DNA from: Ottowia thiooxydans DSM 14619
GTDB taxonomy: Bacteria > Pseudomonadota > Gammaproteobacteria > Burkholderiales > Burkholderiaceae_C
Length of the DNA stretch: 64,000 nt
Assembly: GCF_000422885.1 (NCBI RefSeq)
Contig: NZ_AUGX01000010.1
Coordinates: 1-64,000, forward strand
Direction: 5' to 3'
The translations under genes were made by a program, and so were the position numbers. The notes below the pieces were generated by a model. It was not told where the DNA came from and searched no databases. It saw only the letters and a program-made list of their open reading frames with translations. Of the stretch, positions 23,143-31,397 are shown piece by piece. Position 1 is the first letter of the stretch, and every line of letters begins with the position of its first letter.

Positions 23143-24042
23143 ATGTTCACTCGCCGAAACTTCGTTCAAACCGCTGCCGCCACTGGCGTGGTCGCCGCTC
23201 TTGCTGCCACCGGAGCCAGCGCGATCGCTGCCACACCGCTGCAATGGAGGCACTTCCCCACCAACGACAAAGGCTTCTTCCGCGCTCCTGTGCTACTTTC
23301 CGGCGAAAAAGAAGCCATTCTTATTGATGGCGGTTTCTCATTGCCTGATGGCCGTGCAGTCGCGGAGGCTATCAAGGCCTCAGGCAAGACATTGACCACC
23401 ATCTACATCAGCCAGAGTGATCCAGACTACTACTTCAGCCTGGCCCCGATCAAAGCGGCCTTCCCCGGTGCCAAGGTCATCGCCGCGTCTGAGACCATTG
23501 CAGCTATCCGCGCTAACGTACAGAAAAAAATCGACACCTGGGCACCACAGCTCAAGGAAAATGGACCACAGAAACTGGACGACATCGTCTTCGCGGAAGC
23601 TTTCGATGGCCCCTCACTGGTGCTGGAAGGCAACGTCATCGAAATCGTGAAGGCGCAGGGTTTGGACAACCGCCGCTACCTGTGGGTGCCCTCGCTAAAG
23701 GCCGTGTTCGGCGGTGTGTTGATTTTCTCTGGGCTTCATGTGTGGACAGCCGACTCTCCCACGCCAGCATCGCGTGCAGCCTGGATCAAGAACCTGGAAG
23801 CCATTGCCGCGCGTAAGCCGGCAGTGGTGGTGCCGGGGCATCTGGCCGCAGGAGGCTCGCTCGACCTTGCCGCCGTGAATTACACCCGAGCGTATCTGCT
23901 GGCGTTCGAGGAAGAACTGGCTAAAGCAGCGAACGCTGATGCCTTGGTCGCCGCTATGAACAAGCGTTACCCAGACGCTGGTCTGGCGCCTGCGCTGCAA
24001 ATTGGTGCCAAGGTTGCGAAGGGCGAGATGAAGTGGGGGTGA
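23143..24042 (+). CDS. Tat-exported MBL-fold protein with degenerate metal motif
   Basis: This is a 299-residue metallo-beta-lactamase-fold protein with an RRNF twin-arginine signal peptide (MFTRRNFVQTAAATG, cleaved near ASA). The fold is recognised from EAILIDGGFSLPDGRAVAEAI and the C-terminal AVVVPGHLAAGG. The T-H-x-H-P-D-H motif is replaced by SQSDPDYYF at residues 90-98, so the three histidines are Gln, Asp and Tyr while one Asp remains. It may bind no metal or a different one. It probably shares LysR control with the FrnE-like gene. Confidence 0.82.
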   Translation: MFTRRNFVQTAAATGVVAALAATGASAIAATPLQWRHFPTNDKGFFRAPVLLSGEKEAILIDGGFSLPDGRAVAEAIKASGKTLTTIYISQSDPDYYFSLAPIKAAFPGAKVIAASETIAAIRANVQKKIDTWAPQLKENGPQKLDDIVFAEAFDGPSLVLEGNVIEIVKAQGLDNRRYLWVPSLKAVFGGVLIFSGLHVWTADSPTPASRAAWIKNLEAIAARKPAVVVPGHLAAGGSLDLAAVNYTRAYLLAFEEELAKAANADALVAAMNKRYPDAGLAPALQIGAKVAKGEMKWG

Positions 24043-24084
24043 ATCGCTGGAGCTGAGAATCTTGGTCCAACCCGCGAGGTTGAC

Positions 24085-24651
24085 TCAAGGGTTCTTGGTG
24101 GCACGTGCGGGGATTTGATAGCGTAACTCCACGAAGCCGGTTCCAATTTGCCGAGCGGACAGCAGCGACAGCGGCGTAGGGGTGAACCTGGGAAACAGAG
24201 GCTTCCCCTTGCCTAAAGTGACCGACCCCACTTGGAGGATTAGCTCATCTAGAAGCCCTGCGTCATAGAACTGCCCTGCCAAATCGCCGCCTCCGACAAT
24301 CCAGATGTTCTTGTCTGCCGCGGCCGACCGCATTTCGGCGTGAACCGCTCTAACATCACCCTGCGCAAATGTTAGATCAGCTCCGGGCACTGCTGGCAGA
24401 ACACGGGAGGAAAACACCCAGGTCGGTTGAGCGTACGGCCAGGATGCGCCCGTTTCCTCAGCAATTTTCTGAGAGTTGCGCAACATCCATTCATATGTGG
24501 CCGAGCCCATGGCCAGGGCTCCGACCTTGGATATGAACTCCGGGTAACCTGTGTCATTGACATCACCCAGCGGGAATAGCCATTCGAGGGAGTCATCTTC
24601 GGTGGCGATGAATCCATCCAGGCTAGTCGCGGTGAAGTACTGGGTTTTCAT
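24085..24651 (-). CDS. Dihydrofolate reductase / RibD C-terminal-fold protein
   Basis: The 188-residue protein starts at MKTQYFTATSLDGFIATEDDSLEWLF, the typical opening of the DHFR-like RibD_C family. NADPH-binding parts are seen in ALAMGSATYEWML and NIWIVGGGDLAGQFYDAGLLDEL. These proteins are usually NADPH-dependent reductases of unknown substrate or resistance determinants. No partner is evident nearby. The frame is open further upstream, but the ATG at 24651 gives the family length. Confidence 0.87.
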   Translation of the reverse strand: MKTQYFTATSLDGFIATEDDSLEWLFPLGDVNDTGYPEFISKVGALAMGSATYEWMLRNSQKIAEETGASWPYAQPTWVFSSRVLPAVPGADLTFAQGDVRAVHAEMRSAAADKNIWIVGGGDLAGQFYDAGLLDELILQVGSVTLGKGKPLFPRFTPTPLSLLSARQIGTGFVELRYQIPARATKNP

Positions 24652-24935
24652 TGGATATGCCTCGTGTCTGTGTTGGTAACCTGTTGGCCTTAGATCGTAA
24701 ATGAGAGCGCTTGAGCGTAGGCGAGATCCAGGTTTCAATAGTGAGCCTGCACCCAACACCGGGCCTTTTCACCTCCGCACGCTACGGTGGCCGTGTGCTC
24801 ACAGACCGAGCCTATGATGTATGAGTTGTCATGTGGGGGGAGTTAGGGCGACATCGGCTGACGGCCCGCATCTCTAAGGGCACGCCAACTCCACCCTCCT
24901 CCATTTGAAACTACTACCTCTATAAAAAGCACAGT

Positions 24936-25325
24936 ATGAAATACCTGGTTTCAGCCATGTTGATTGTTGTTGGCGCTATTCACCTGCTGCCGTTGACTGG
25001 TGTTCTAGGGCACGAACAATTAGCAGTTCTCTACGGGATTGCGTTCAATGAGCCAAACCTCGAAATACTTATGCGCCATCGAGCCGTACTTTTTGGTCTG
25101 CTTGGCGCTTTTATGGTCTACGCTGCGTTCAAGCGCGCGTACCAAACCATGGCCTTTGTCGGTGGATTTATCAGTGTGGTGTCGTTCCTCTACTTGGCGT
25201 GGTCGGTAGGTGGCTATAACGGCCAAGTGGCTCGGGTTTTTCTCGCCGACGCTGTCGCGCTTGCCTGCCTCATCGTTGGGAGCTTGGCACATACATTTCT
25301 CAAGCGAGGCACGTCTGTCACTTAG
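24936..25325 (+). CDS. Small four-helix membrane protein
   Basis: This is a 129-residue inner-membrane protein with four hydrophobic segments: VSAMLIVVGAIHLLPLTGVLG, AVLFGLLGAFMVYAAF, MAFVGGFISVVSFLYLAWSVG and VFLADAVALACLIVGSLAHTF. Between helices 1 and 2 is a polar loop GIAFNEPNLEILMRHRAV that recurs in uncharacterised membrane proteins. No function is recognised. The upstream 175 bp shows no other gene or clear regulatory site. Confidence 0.65.
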   Translation: MKYLVSAMLIVVGAIHLLPLTGVLGHEQLAVLYGIAFNEPNLEILMRHRAVLFGLLGAFMVYAAFKRAYQTMAFVGGFISVVSFLYLAWSVGGYNGQVARVFLADAVALACLIVGSLAHTFLKRGTSVT

Positions 25326-25390
25326 TTTGTGTGGGCTCGTCGTCAGTCGTCGGCACGAAAATTAAGCCGCAGTGCCAGCACTTCTTCTGT

Positions 25391-26146
25391 TTACGGCGCG
25401 TCGTGGAACGACAATTCCAGCCCAATGCGTTCGCCCTTGGTCACGCGGCTGATGGCGTGCTTGATGTTGACGCGGTAGTAGCCTTTAGCGCCTCTGAAGG
25501 GACGTTCTGCCGTGGCGATGATGGCTACGTCTCCGAGCTTGAGCGGCAACACCATGGGGCGCGACTGCATGCGCGGGCGTTGTTCGGTCATCACGAACTC
25601 GCCTCCCTGGAAGTCGACACCCGGCTCGGACAGCACTGCGACCACCTGCATGGGAAACACCTGCTCGCCATGATTGCGCTGGTGCAATGACATATAGCCT
25701 TCGACCCCAAGCCGGTTCATATGGGATTGCGCCCTTGTCTGGCCTGCTTCCCGGTTGAGCCATAGAAAGTCCTCCAGCTCTGCGGGGAATCGATGATGGC
25801 CCCCCATAGGTTCTTTCCAATCATTAGCGATGCTGACCAAACGGCGGTAGAGCGCCGCGCGCCACTGCGCCAGCGGGGCCGGCATGCCAGCAGAAAAGTA
25901 ATGCAAATCGCCCTGCCCCAGATCGCAGGACTCCAGCGCTACGCGGCTGGTGCCAGACCCGGTGGTTTGCAGCGGCAAATTGCGCGCCACATCCACGCCC
26001 AACACTCCAGACAAGATTGCATAGCCTTCCATATCGAGCTGCAGGCGGATATGGGCCCAATTCAGGTCATCGAGCGTTGCGTCAACCGGTGTCATTGGGC
26101 GCTCGGCGAAAAGTTCGGTTGGCAGGTTGTCGCCCAAGATCAACAT
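25391..26146 (-). CDS. 2OG-Fe(II) oxygenase paralog lacking the HxD aspartate
   Basis: This 251-residue protein has the double-stranded beta-helix pattern of 2-oxoglutarate/Fe(II) dioxygenases: LHQRNHGEQVFPMQVVAVLSEPGVDFQGGEF, then RVNIKHAISRVTKGERIGLELSFHDA. The distal His (H230) and the 2OG-anchoring Arg (R240) are present. The H-x-D motif, however, is H155-Q156-R157, so the iron-binding Asp is missing. The paralog at 26920 keeps H-Q-D. The start codon overlaps the ogt stop by 7 bases (ATGTTGA), so it is translated together with ogt. A role in alkylation damage, or a halogenase-like or inactive regulator role, is possible. Confidence 0.82.
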   Translation of the reverse strand: MLILGDNLPTELFAERPMTPVDATLDDLNWAHIRLQLDMEGYAILSGVLGVDVARNLPLQTTGSGTSRVALESCDLGQGDLHYFSAGMPAPLAQWRAALYRRLVSIANDWKEPMGGHHRFPAELEDFLWLNREAGQTRAQSHMNRLGVEGYMSLHQRNHGEQVFPMQVVAVLSEPGVDFQGGEFVMTEQRPRMQSRPMVLPLKLGDVAIIATAERPFRGAKGYYRVNIKHAISRVTKGERIGLELSFHDAP

Positions 26147-26697
26147 CCCGGTAGCATGGCGGTCTGTGGCGCCGACAATTTCTCTTTGACCACCATCGCA
26201 TTTTCATGCTCCAGCAGCCAGCGTTTTCGGTGCAGACCCCAGGCATAGCCCTTGAGATCGCCATCGCTGGCAATGACCCGGTGGCACGGCACGACGATCG
26301 CGATAGGGTTGGCGCCATTGGCAGCACCGATGGCAATGGCAGCGCGGTGGTCCCCGAATCCCAGCTCTTTGGCCAACGCGCCATAGGTGGTCGTCGTACC
26401 CACCGGGATGCGGCGCAGCGCTGCCCAGACCCGGCGTTGCAACTCGGATCCAGCGGTTGCTGTACGCAGCACATTCAGCGCCTCCAACTCGCCGCCGAAG
26501 TAGCAAGACAGCGCCTCTGCAACCTCCTCCGGGGCCGGAGCCTGGAGCAACTCCACTTCCCCATAGTGCCTGCGCAAACCAAAATGCAGCCGCTCCACCT
26601 GGTCCGCGAAATCGAGCGCGCGCACGTTCTGCTCCGCATCAGTGACGAGCAGCATGGTACCCAGTGGCGAATCCAATTGGCTAAGAAACATCATCAT
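26140..26697 (-). CDS. ogt: Methylated-DNA-[protein]-cysteine S-methyltransferase (Ogt type)
   Basis: This suicide enzyme moves O6-alkyl groups from guanine to its own cysteine. The 185-residue protein has the C-terminal DNA-binding and active-site domain: FQRRVW-like LQRRVWAALRRIPVGTTTTYGALAKELG, the Asn hinge GAANGANPIAIVVPCHRVI with acceptor Cys138, and GYAWGLHRKRWLLEHE. The N-terminal ~80 residues form the Ogt-type cap; no Ada-type regulatory domain is present. AAAGGGG precedes the first of three consecutive ATG codons. It sits between two 2OG-Fe(II) oxygenase genes on the same strand. Confidence 0.93.
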   Translation of the reverse strand: MMMFLSQLDSPLGTMLLVTDAEQNVRALDFADQVERLHFGLRRHYGEVELLQAPAPEEVAEALSCYFGGELEALNVLRTATAGSELQRRVWAALRRIPVGTTTTYGALAKELGFGDHRAAIAIGAANGANPIAIVVPCHRVIASDGDLKGYAWGLHRKRWLLEHENAMVVKEKLSAPQTAMLPGC

Positions 26698-26919
26698 GAT
26701 TTGCCCCTTTTTATGACGATTGCGGACACTAGCTTGCTCGCTTCAGCCATACCATGCTTATTGATATGCCTTTATGAGGTTTGAATTTCGTTCGGTCTGA
26801 TATGGAGTCAAGTCCTTCGACACGCTCAGGACGAATGGTTAATACACCCTTGTGTCGGATCAGTAGGAGCGTGTGAAGCAGACGGAGCGCCGGCTGAGAA
26901 AGGTCTAGTGTTTCCACAT

Positions 26920-27684
26920 TCACCTCGCGTCGTGAAAGATCAGGCCCACCGTGTGGCGCTGTCCACTGCGTATGCGGCTGACCCCGTGCCGCATGGCGAC
27001 TTTTCGGACACCGCGCCGCCCCATGGCGGGCCGTTGATTGACGGTGAACACGACCGCATCGCCTCGGCGCAGGGCGACTACGTTCGCACTCTGGCTCTTG
27101 GAAGACTGCTCCGTCATGATGAACTCCCCGCCTTCGAAATCCTTGCCAGGCTCGGACAACAATATAGCCACTTGCAACGGAAAGACGTGTTCCCCGTAAA
27201 GGTCTTGGTGAAGGCAGTTGTAGTCGCCTTCGCCGTATTGAAGAATCAGCGGCGTAGGTCGTCTCTGACCGGCCTGGTGACACCTTAGTAAAAACCGGTC
27301 CAGCTCGTCTGGGTACTGCACGCCGATCTTCATATGCAGGTTCCAGCGGTTGGCGATGGGTGCCAGACAGTGATAAAGAGCGTGGCGCAACTGTTCGAGC
27401 AGCGCCGGCAACGGGTATGAAAAATACTTGTACTCACCGCGCCCGAATCCGTGGCGAGCCATGACGATCCGTGAGCGATAGCCTTCATCCCGATGGTAAA
27501 GCGCCGCTAGTTCCTGACATTGCTGCGCTGTGAGGAGACCCGGCAGAACAGCATTTCCATGTTCATCGAGCGAATACTCGATCCTCGTCCAATCGTAGCT
27601 CTCCACGGTGCTGCCGGAGCTCATCACTGCGTTCATGTAATGAGCTCTGCCATCTTCCCGAGGGACGCGGCGCAATAGTGGCAT
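26920..27684 (-). CDS. 2OG-Fe(II) oxygenase with intact HxD...H site
   Basis: This 254-residue paralog of the 25391 protein has H159-x-D161 in CLHQDLYGEHVFPLQVAILLSEPG, the distal H233 and R243 in MRHGVSRIRSGQRHTVGLIFHDA, so iron and 2-oxoglutarate binding look complete. The start at 27684 has no strong ribosome site; an ATG at 27636 (MNAVMSSG) is an alternative. It lies 222 bp upstream of ogt on the same strand. That gap holds only a short CTTCGACACGCTCAGG-type dispersed repeat. A link with alkylated base repair is an inference from the neighbourhood. Confidence 0.85.
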   Translation of the reverse strand: MPLLRRVPREDGRAHYMNAVMSSGSTVESYDWTRIEYSLDEHGNAVLPGLLTAQQCQELAALYHRDEGYRSRIVMARHGFGRGEYKYFSYPLPALLEQLRHALYHCLAPIANRWNLHMKIGVQYPDELDRFLLRCHQAGQRRPTPLILQYGEGDYNCLHQDLYGEHVFPLQVAILLSEPGKDFEGGEFIMTEQSSKSQSANVVALRRGDAVVFTVNQRPAMGRRGVRKVAMRHGVSRIRSGQRHTVGLIFHDAR

Positions 27685-28016
27685 TTGAAGGTGGAAACGG
27701 AACGGGGTTTCATAACGGTGTCCCTCAGTGAGTGCGAGATGAGATCAGTTTAGTAATCCACTTCCTTCTCGAAACTCCGATCCTTGCGGTTGAATTCCTT
27801 TTTTCTGCGGTATATCAACCAAACCTTGTGACGGCACTCTTTGACGTGAGCTTTGGGGATGACACGCGCACCTTGGACAAAAAAAAGCCCGCAGTGACGC
27901 GGGCCTGGGTGCTCTTTCGAGCCACGATGTGCAGCCTGAATTGGCTCATTGCTGGTTGTTCAGGGTCACTTTTCCTCGTAACCTAACCCGCGAGCTAAGC
28001 CAAGTTCGGACGCGAT
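27685..28016. other. Intergenic stretch, no gene supported
   Basis: Between the 2OG-oxygenase start and the Bug gene stop no coding gene is supported. An 84-codon open frame on the plus strand runs straight across the terminator stem at 27887-27904 and has no recognisable features. The stretch contains the terminator of the long minus-strand operon and, at its left, the promoter of the oxygenase gene. Confidence 0.5.
27879..27904 (-). terminator. Rho-independent terminator of the HyuAB/HcnABC operon
   Basis: On the minus strand a GCCCGC/GCGGGC stem with a 6-nt loop is followed by eight T. It lies 113 bp after the stop of the last operon gene (Bug protein). Confidence 0.85.
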
Positions 28017-29009
28017 TTACTGCTTCTCCACACCTGCGACCTCGATAGAGTGCTTCCAACGGGCATTGTCACTCGCCATGAAACCTGCAATGTCTTTTCT
28101 TGGCGTGTGGGGATAGGGCCTGAATCCCTGCTCACGGGCCACTTTTTTGACGCTGTCTTTGGCCATCGTGAGTTTGATTTCTTCATTCATGAAATCCAGA
28201 ATGTCTGTGGGCGTTCCGGCAGGCGCAAACAATCCGTGCCACGTGGACATGTCGTAATCTTGGCCGAGGACACTGGTCATCGTTGGAACATCTGGCACCC
28301 AGGGCATGCGCTCACGACCCAGCGTGGCGAGAACGACCAGTTTGCCGGAAGTCACCATGGGCAAAGGTGGGTTCCAGGCGTCCGTCTGGAAGGTATTGCG
28401 TCCTGCTACAAGGTCAGCCAGCGAGCGTACATCGTTGTAAGGCACATGCAGTACGCCGTTCGCGCCGATGGTCTTCACAAAGAGTGCGCCTGCAAGATGG
28501 CTTGAACTTCCCTTACCGTAGGAGCTGTAGCTGCTTTTGTTTGGGTTCTGCCGCAAATACGTAATCAACTCATCAATGGTCTTGAACCCGGATTCCTTGC
28601 TGGTGTAGAGAAAGGTCGGGAGGTTGATCGTTAGCGCAATAGGGGCGAAGCTTTTCAGCGGATCATACGGAACCGATTGATAGACATACGGGCTGATAGA
28701 GAAAGGCGTAGCGGTGCTGTAGAAAAGCGTTTTGCCATCAGGCGCCGCGTTCGCCACTGTGCGCGCACCTATGGTGGCGCCTGCACCGGCACGGTTTTCA
28801 ATAATGAACTTTCCCGGGTGCCTGGTGTTGATGTCGGCAATCACAATCCGGGCGAAGGCGTCTGTGCTCGAACCTGCACCGAACGGCACGATAACGGTCA
28901 CCGTACCGCTGGTGTAGATCTGATTTTGAGCCCTCACCACGGGCGACATAACGCTCGCCGCGCAGAAAGAGGTGGCTAGCTTGATTACGCTTCTACGCTG
29001 ATGGTTCAT
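28017..29009 (-). CDS. Bug/TctC-family extracytoplasmic solute-binding protein
   Basis: This 330-residue protein starts at MNHQRRSVIKLATSF and has a signal peptide ending near VVRAQNQ; RR at residues 5-6 hints at Tat export. The Bug core is VTVIVPFGAGSSTDAFAR, GAGATIGAR, APDGKTLFYS and HVPYNDVRSLADLVAGR. It is the last gene of the minus-strand catabolic operon, 68 bp after the M20 gene, and probably captures the substrate of the pathway. No TctAB is nearby. Confidence 0.9.
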   Translation of the reverse strand: MNHQRRSVIKLATSFCAASVMSPVVRAQNQIYTSGTVTVIVPFGAGSSTDAFARIVIADINTRHPGKFIIENRAGAGATIGARTVANAAPDGKTLFYSTATPFSISPYVYQSVPYDPLKSFAPIALTINLPTFLYTSKESGFKTIDELITYLRQNPNKSSYSSYGKGSSSHLAGALFVKTIGANGVLHVPYNDVRSLADLVAGRNTFQTDAWNPPLPMVTSGKLVVLATLGRERMPWVPDVPTMTSVLGQDYDMSTWHGLFAPAGTPTDILDFMNEEIKLTMAKDSVKKVAREQGFRPYPHTPRKDIAGFMASDNARWKHSIEVAGVEKQ

Positions 29010-29077
29010 GGTGGCCTGTGGTACTGGGTTAGGTTGATGAAAAGGGAAAGGGAAAGTGAGAAAAGTCCGATCGGTTT

Positions 29078-30253
29078 CTATCGATGCAGGGCGAGCCTGG
29101 CTACGGCGCACAGCCAAGACACCCCACGGCCGAGCACGTCGTCGTTGAAGTCGTAGTGGGGGCTGTGTAGCGGCTGGGCTGCACTGCCATGGGTCCGGCC
29201 CTGGCCCAGCCAGAGATAGGCGCCAGGCTTTTTTTGCAACATGAAGGCGAAGTCTTCGGAGGTGAAGGCGCCCTGAGGCGCCTCACTCGCTTTCAAACCG
29301 GCTAGCTCGGCCGCATGCAGGGCGATGGCCGCCTCTTCGGGTGTGTTGACCGTGGCGGGGTAATAGCGGTCGTACTGCACCTCGGTGGAGACGCCGAAGG
29401 AGATCGCAATGCCTTGAACCATATCCCGGATGGCCGTTTCAATCGCGTCCTGTATGGCAGGGTCGAAGGTGCGAACGGTGCCCGTGATGAGGACCTCTGC
29501 CGGCAAGACGTTGTGGCTATGACCTCCGCTAACGCGGGTCACTGATAGCACGGCAGACTCCACAGGGTCAACACGTCGGGAGATGATGGTGTGGAGCTGG
29601 CCGATGAGCTGGCTGGCAGCGAGGATGGCGTCGGAAGTGCGCTGTGGCTGCGCCGCGTGCCCACCTTGGCTGCGAATGGTGATGTCGAAGCGGTCGGCTG
29701 CCGCCATGATGGCGCCAGGCCGGGTCTGTGCGGAGCCTTCGGGCAGCTCAGGCCAGTTGTGCAGGGCAAAGACCCGGTCACAGGGAAAACGCTCGAACAG
29801 GCCGTCTTCTATCATTTTTCTGGCACCGCCCTTGCCCTCCTCCGCGGGTTGGAAGATGAAGTTCACCGTGCCATCGAAGTCACGCCGGCGCGCCAGCTCA
29901 CGTGCGGCGCCGATCAACATGGCCACATGCCCATCGTGGCCGCAGCCGTGGTGAACACCGGGGTGACGGCTCTGGTAGGGCATGCGGCCGAGCTCGACCA
30001 TGGGCAAGGCGTCCATGTCTGCGCGCAGGCCTACCGTCTTGGTGCTGCTGCCCAGGCAAAGACGGCCCACGACACCCGTGCCGCCTATGCCCTCCTCCAC
30101 TTCGAGCCCCAGTAGCCGAAGGCTGGCGCCCACGATGCCGGCGGTGCGCTCTTCTGCATAAGCCAACTCTGGGTGGGCATGCAGATCGCGCCGAAGAGTG
30201 ATCAGATCGGGGAGCAGATCGGCGATGGGGTCGGCGTCAATCATCGTGCTCAT
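29078..30253 (-). CDS. M20-family amidohydrolase (hippurate/carbamoyl-amino-acid hydrolase type)
   Basis: M20D enzymes cleave N-acyl or N-carbamoyl amino acids with a metal pair. The 391-residue protein starts at MSTMIDADP (GGGGAAG upstream) and overlaps the upstream oxidoreductase gene by 17 bases. Metal-ligand motifs are HGCGHDGHVAMLIG, FQPAEEGKGGARKMIEDG, VFALHNWPELP and the C-terminal LHSPHYDFNDD. In the setting of HyuAB and amine dehydrogenase subunits it could open or deacylate the product of the cyclic-amide hydrolase. Confidence 0.9.
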   Translation of the reverse strand: MSTMIDADPIADLLPDLITLRRDLHAHPELAYAEERTAGIVGASLRLLGLEVEEGIGGTGVVGRLCLGSSTKTVGLRADMDALPMVELGRMPYQSRHPGVHHGCGHDGHVAMLIGAARELARRRDFDGTVNFIFQPAEEGKGGARKMIEDGLFERFPCDRVFALHNWPELPEGSAQTRPGAIMAAADRFDITIRSQGGHAAQPQRTSDAILAASQLIGQLHTIISRRVDPVESAVLSVTRVSGGHSHNVLPAEVLITGTVRTFDPAIQDAIETAIRDMVQGIAISFGVSTEVQYDRYYPATVNTPEEAAIALHAAELAGLKASEAPQGAFTSEDFAFMLQKKPGAYLWLGQGRTHGSAAQPLHSPHYDFNDDVLGRGVSWLCAVARLALHR

Positions 30254-31397
30254 GGACTTCCCCGGCATTGGCCGGTGTCTCCGAAAAACGAGTGATGGAA
30301 AACGGCTCAATGGGCGTTTCGCTCTGCCCGTTGGCGAGGTATTCGGCCGCCACAGCGCCTACTGCGGGGCCCAGTTGGAACCCATGTCCACAAAATCCAT
30401 AGGCATGGAATAAACCGGGTGTAGTGGCGCTGGGGCCCATGACAGGAATGCCGTCTGCCACATAGCCCTCTACACCGCTCCAAGTGCGAATGACTTGCGC
30501 GCCGCGCAGCGCGGGTACCAGGCGAACTATGTCTTCAAATTGTCGGGTCAGGTGCTCCGGATCAGCTTGTGCGCGCGGCGGATCAAGCTGCGGCTGGCTC
30601 CAACGGCCCCCTCCCCAGACCACGTTGCCGCGCTGTACTTGGCGAAGATAACAAGGCCCATTGCCACTGCCGAGCGCCGGCCCTAGAAAATAGGGAAGCG
30701 GCTCGGTTACCGCCATGAGCGGCCCCTTGATTTCTAGAGGTGCGGCCTCACCGAACCACGCGGCGATGCGGTTTCCCCAGGCACCAGCCGTATTGAGCAG
30801 ACGCGGAGCCAGGTAAGTTTCTCCGCCGGCCGTTTGCACACGAAAGCCCGCGGGATCGTGGTCAATAGACAGTACTTCGCAGGATTCGCGCACTACGGCG
30901 CCTAGGGCCTGCGCAGTTCGTCCGAACGCTGGCGTGACGAGTCGGGGATTGGCATGGCCATCTTCGCTGACCCGTGTGCCACCCAGCACATCGGGATTGA
31001 GCCAAGGATATTCCGCACGGAGCGCATCGGCTCCAAGGACTTCTATCTCCAGACCCCAGTGTTTGGCCTCGCGGGCATACGCTAGCAGCTTGTCCATTTC
31101 GTCTTCCGCAAAGGCCAGCTTCAGACTACCCGATGGGATGAACTCACAGTGATGGCCTACCAATTCAGGCAGAGCACTCCATAAACGGCGCGAGCGGTGC
31201 GCCAGCGGTAATTGCGGCAGAAACCGGCCTTGGCGCCTGACGTGGCCAAAGTTGACGCCACTGGCTTGCGCGCCTATATACCCACGCTCCAGAACCGCGA
31301 CCGACATTCCATGAAATTTGCGCAGGTGTAGCGCGGCTGACGCGCCCATCAGGCCGCCGCCGACGATGATGGCGTCGAAACGTTCTGTGCGGCTCAT
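30237..31397 (-). CDS. FAD-dependent oxidoreductase, HcnC/DadA-like catalytic subunit
   Basis: This 386-residue DadA-family flavoprotein oxidises amines or amino acids. It has the dinucleotide fold FDAIIVGGGLMGASAALHLRKF at the N terminus and the C-terminal FAD segment GVEGYVADGIPVMGP, FHAYGFCGHGFQLGPAVG. It overlaps the HcnB-like gene by ATGA. Together with the two upstream genes it forms the HcnABC/opine-dehydrogenase/D-hydroxyproline-dehydrogenase layout, where this subunit removes hydride from the substrate. A sarcosine-oxidase-beta-like substrate range is possible. Confidence 0.87.
   Translation of the reverse strand: MSRTERFDAIIVGGGLMGASAALHLRKFHGMSVAVLERGYIGAQASGVNFGHVRRQGRFLPQLPLAHRSRRLWSALPELVGHHCEFIPSGSLKLAFAEDEMDKLLAYAREAKHWGLEIEVLGADALRAEYPWLNPDVLGGTRVSEDGHANPRLVTPAFGRTAQALGAVVRESCEVLSIDHDPAGFRVQTAGGETYLAPRLLNTAGAWGNRIAAWFGEAAPLEIKGPLMAVTEPLPYFLGPALGSGNGPCYLRQVQRGNVVWGGGRWSQPQLDPPRAQADPEHLTRQFEDIVRLVPALRGAQVIRTWSGVEGYVADGIPVMGPSATTPGLFHAYGFCGHGFQLGPAVGAVAAEYLANGQSETPIEPFSITRFSETPANAGEVHEHDD

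Noticed and set aside
26805-26840. CTTCGACACGCTCAGGACGAA sequence considered as an operator
   Set aside because: It resembles a dispersed intergenic repeat common in proteobacteria and is not symmetric or tied to either neighbour.
27732-27986. 84-codon frame on the plus strand in the gap after the long operon
   Set aside because: It crosses the terminator stem and T-run of the opposite strand and has no recognisable features.
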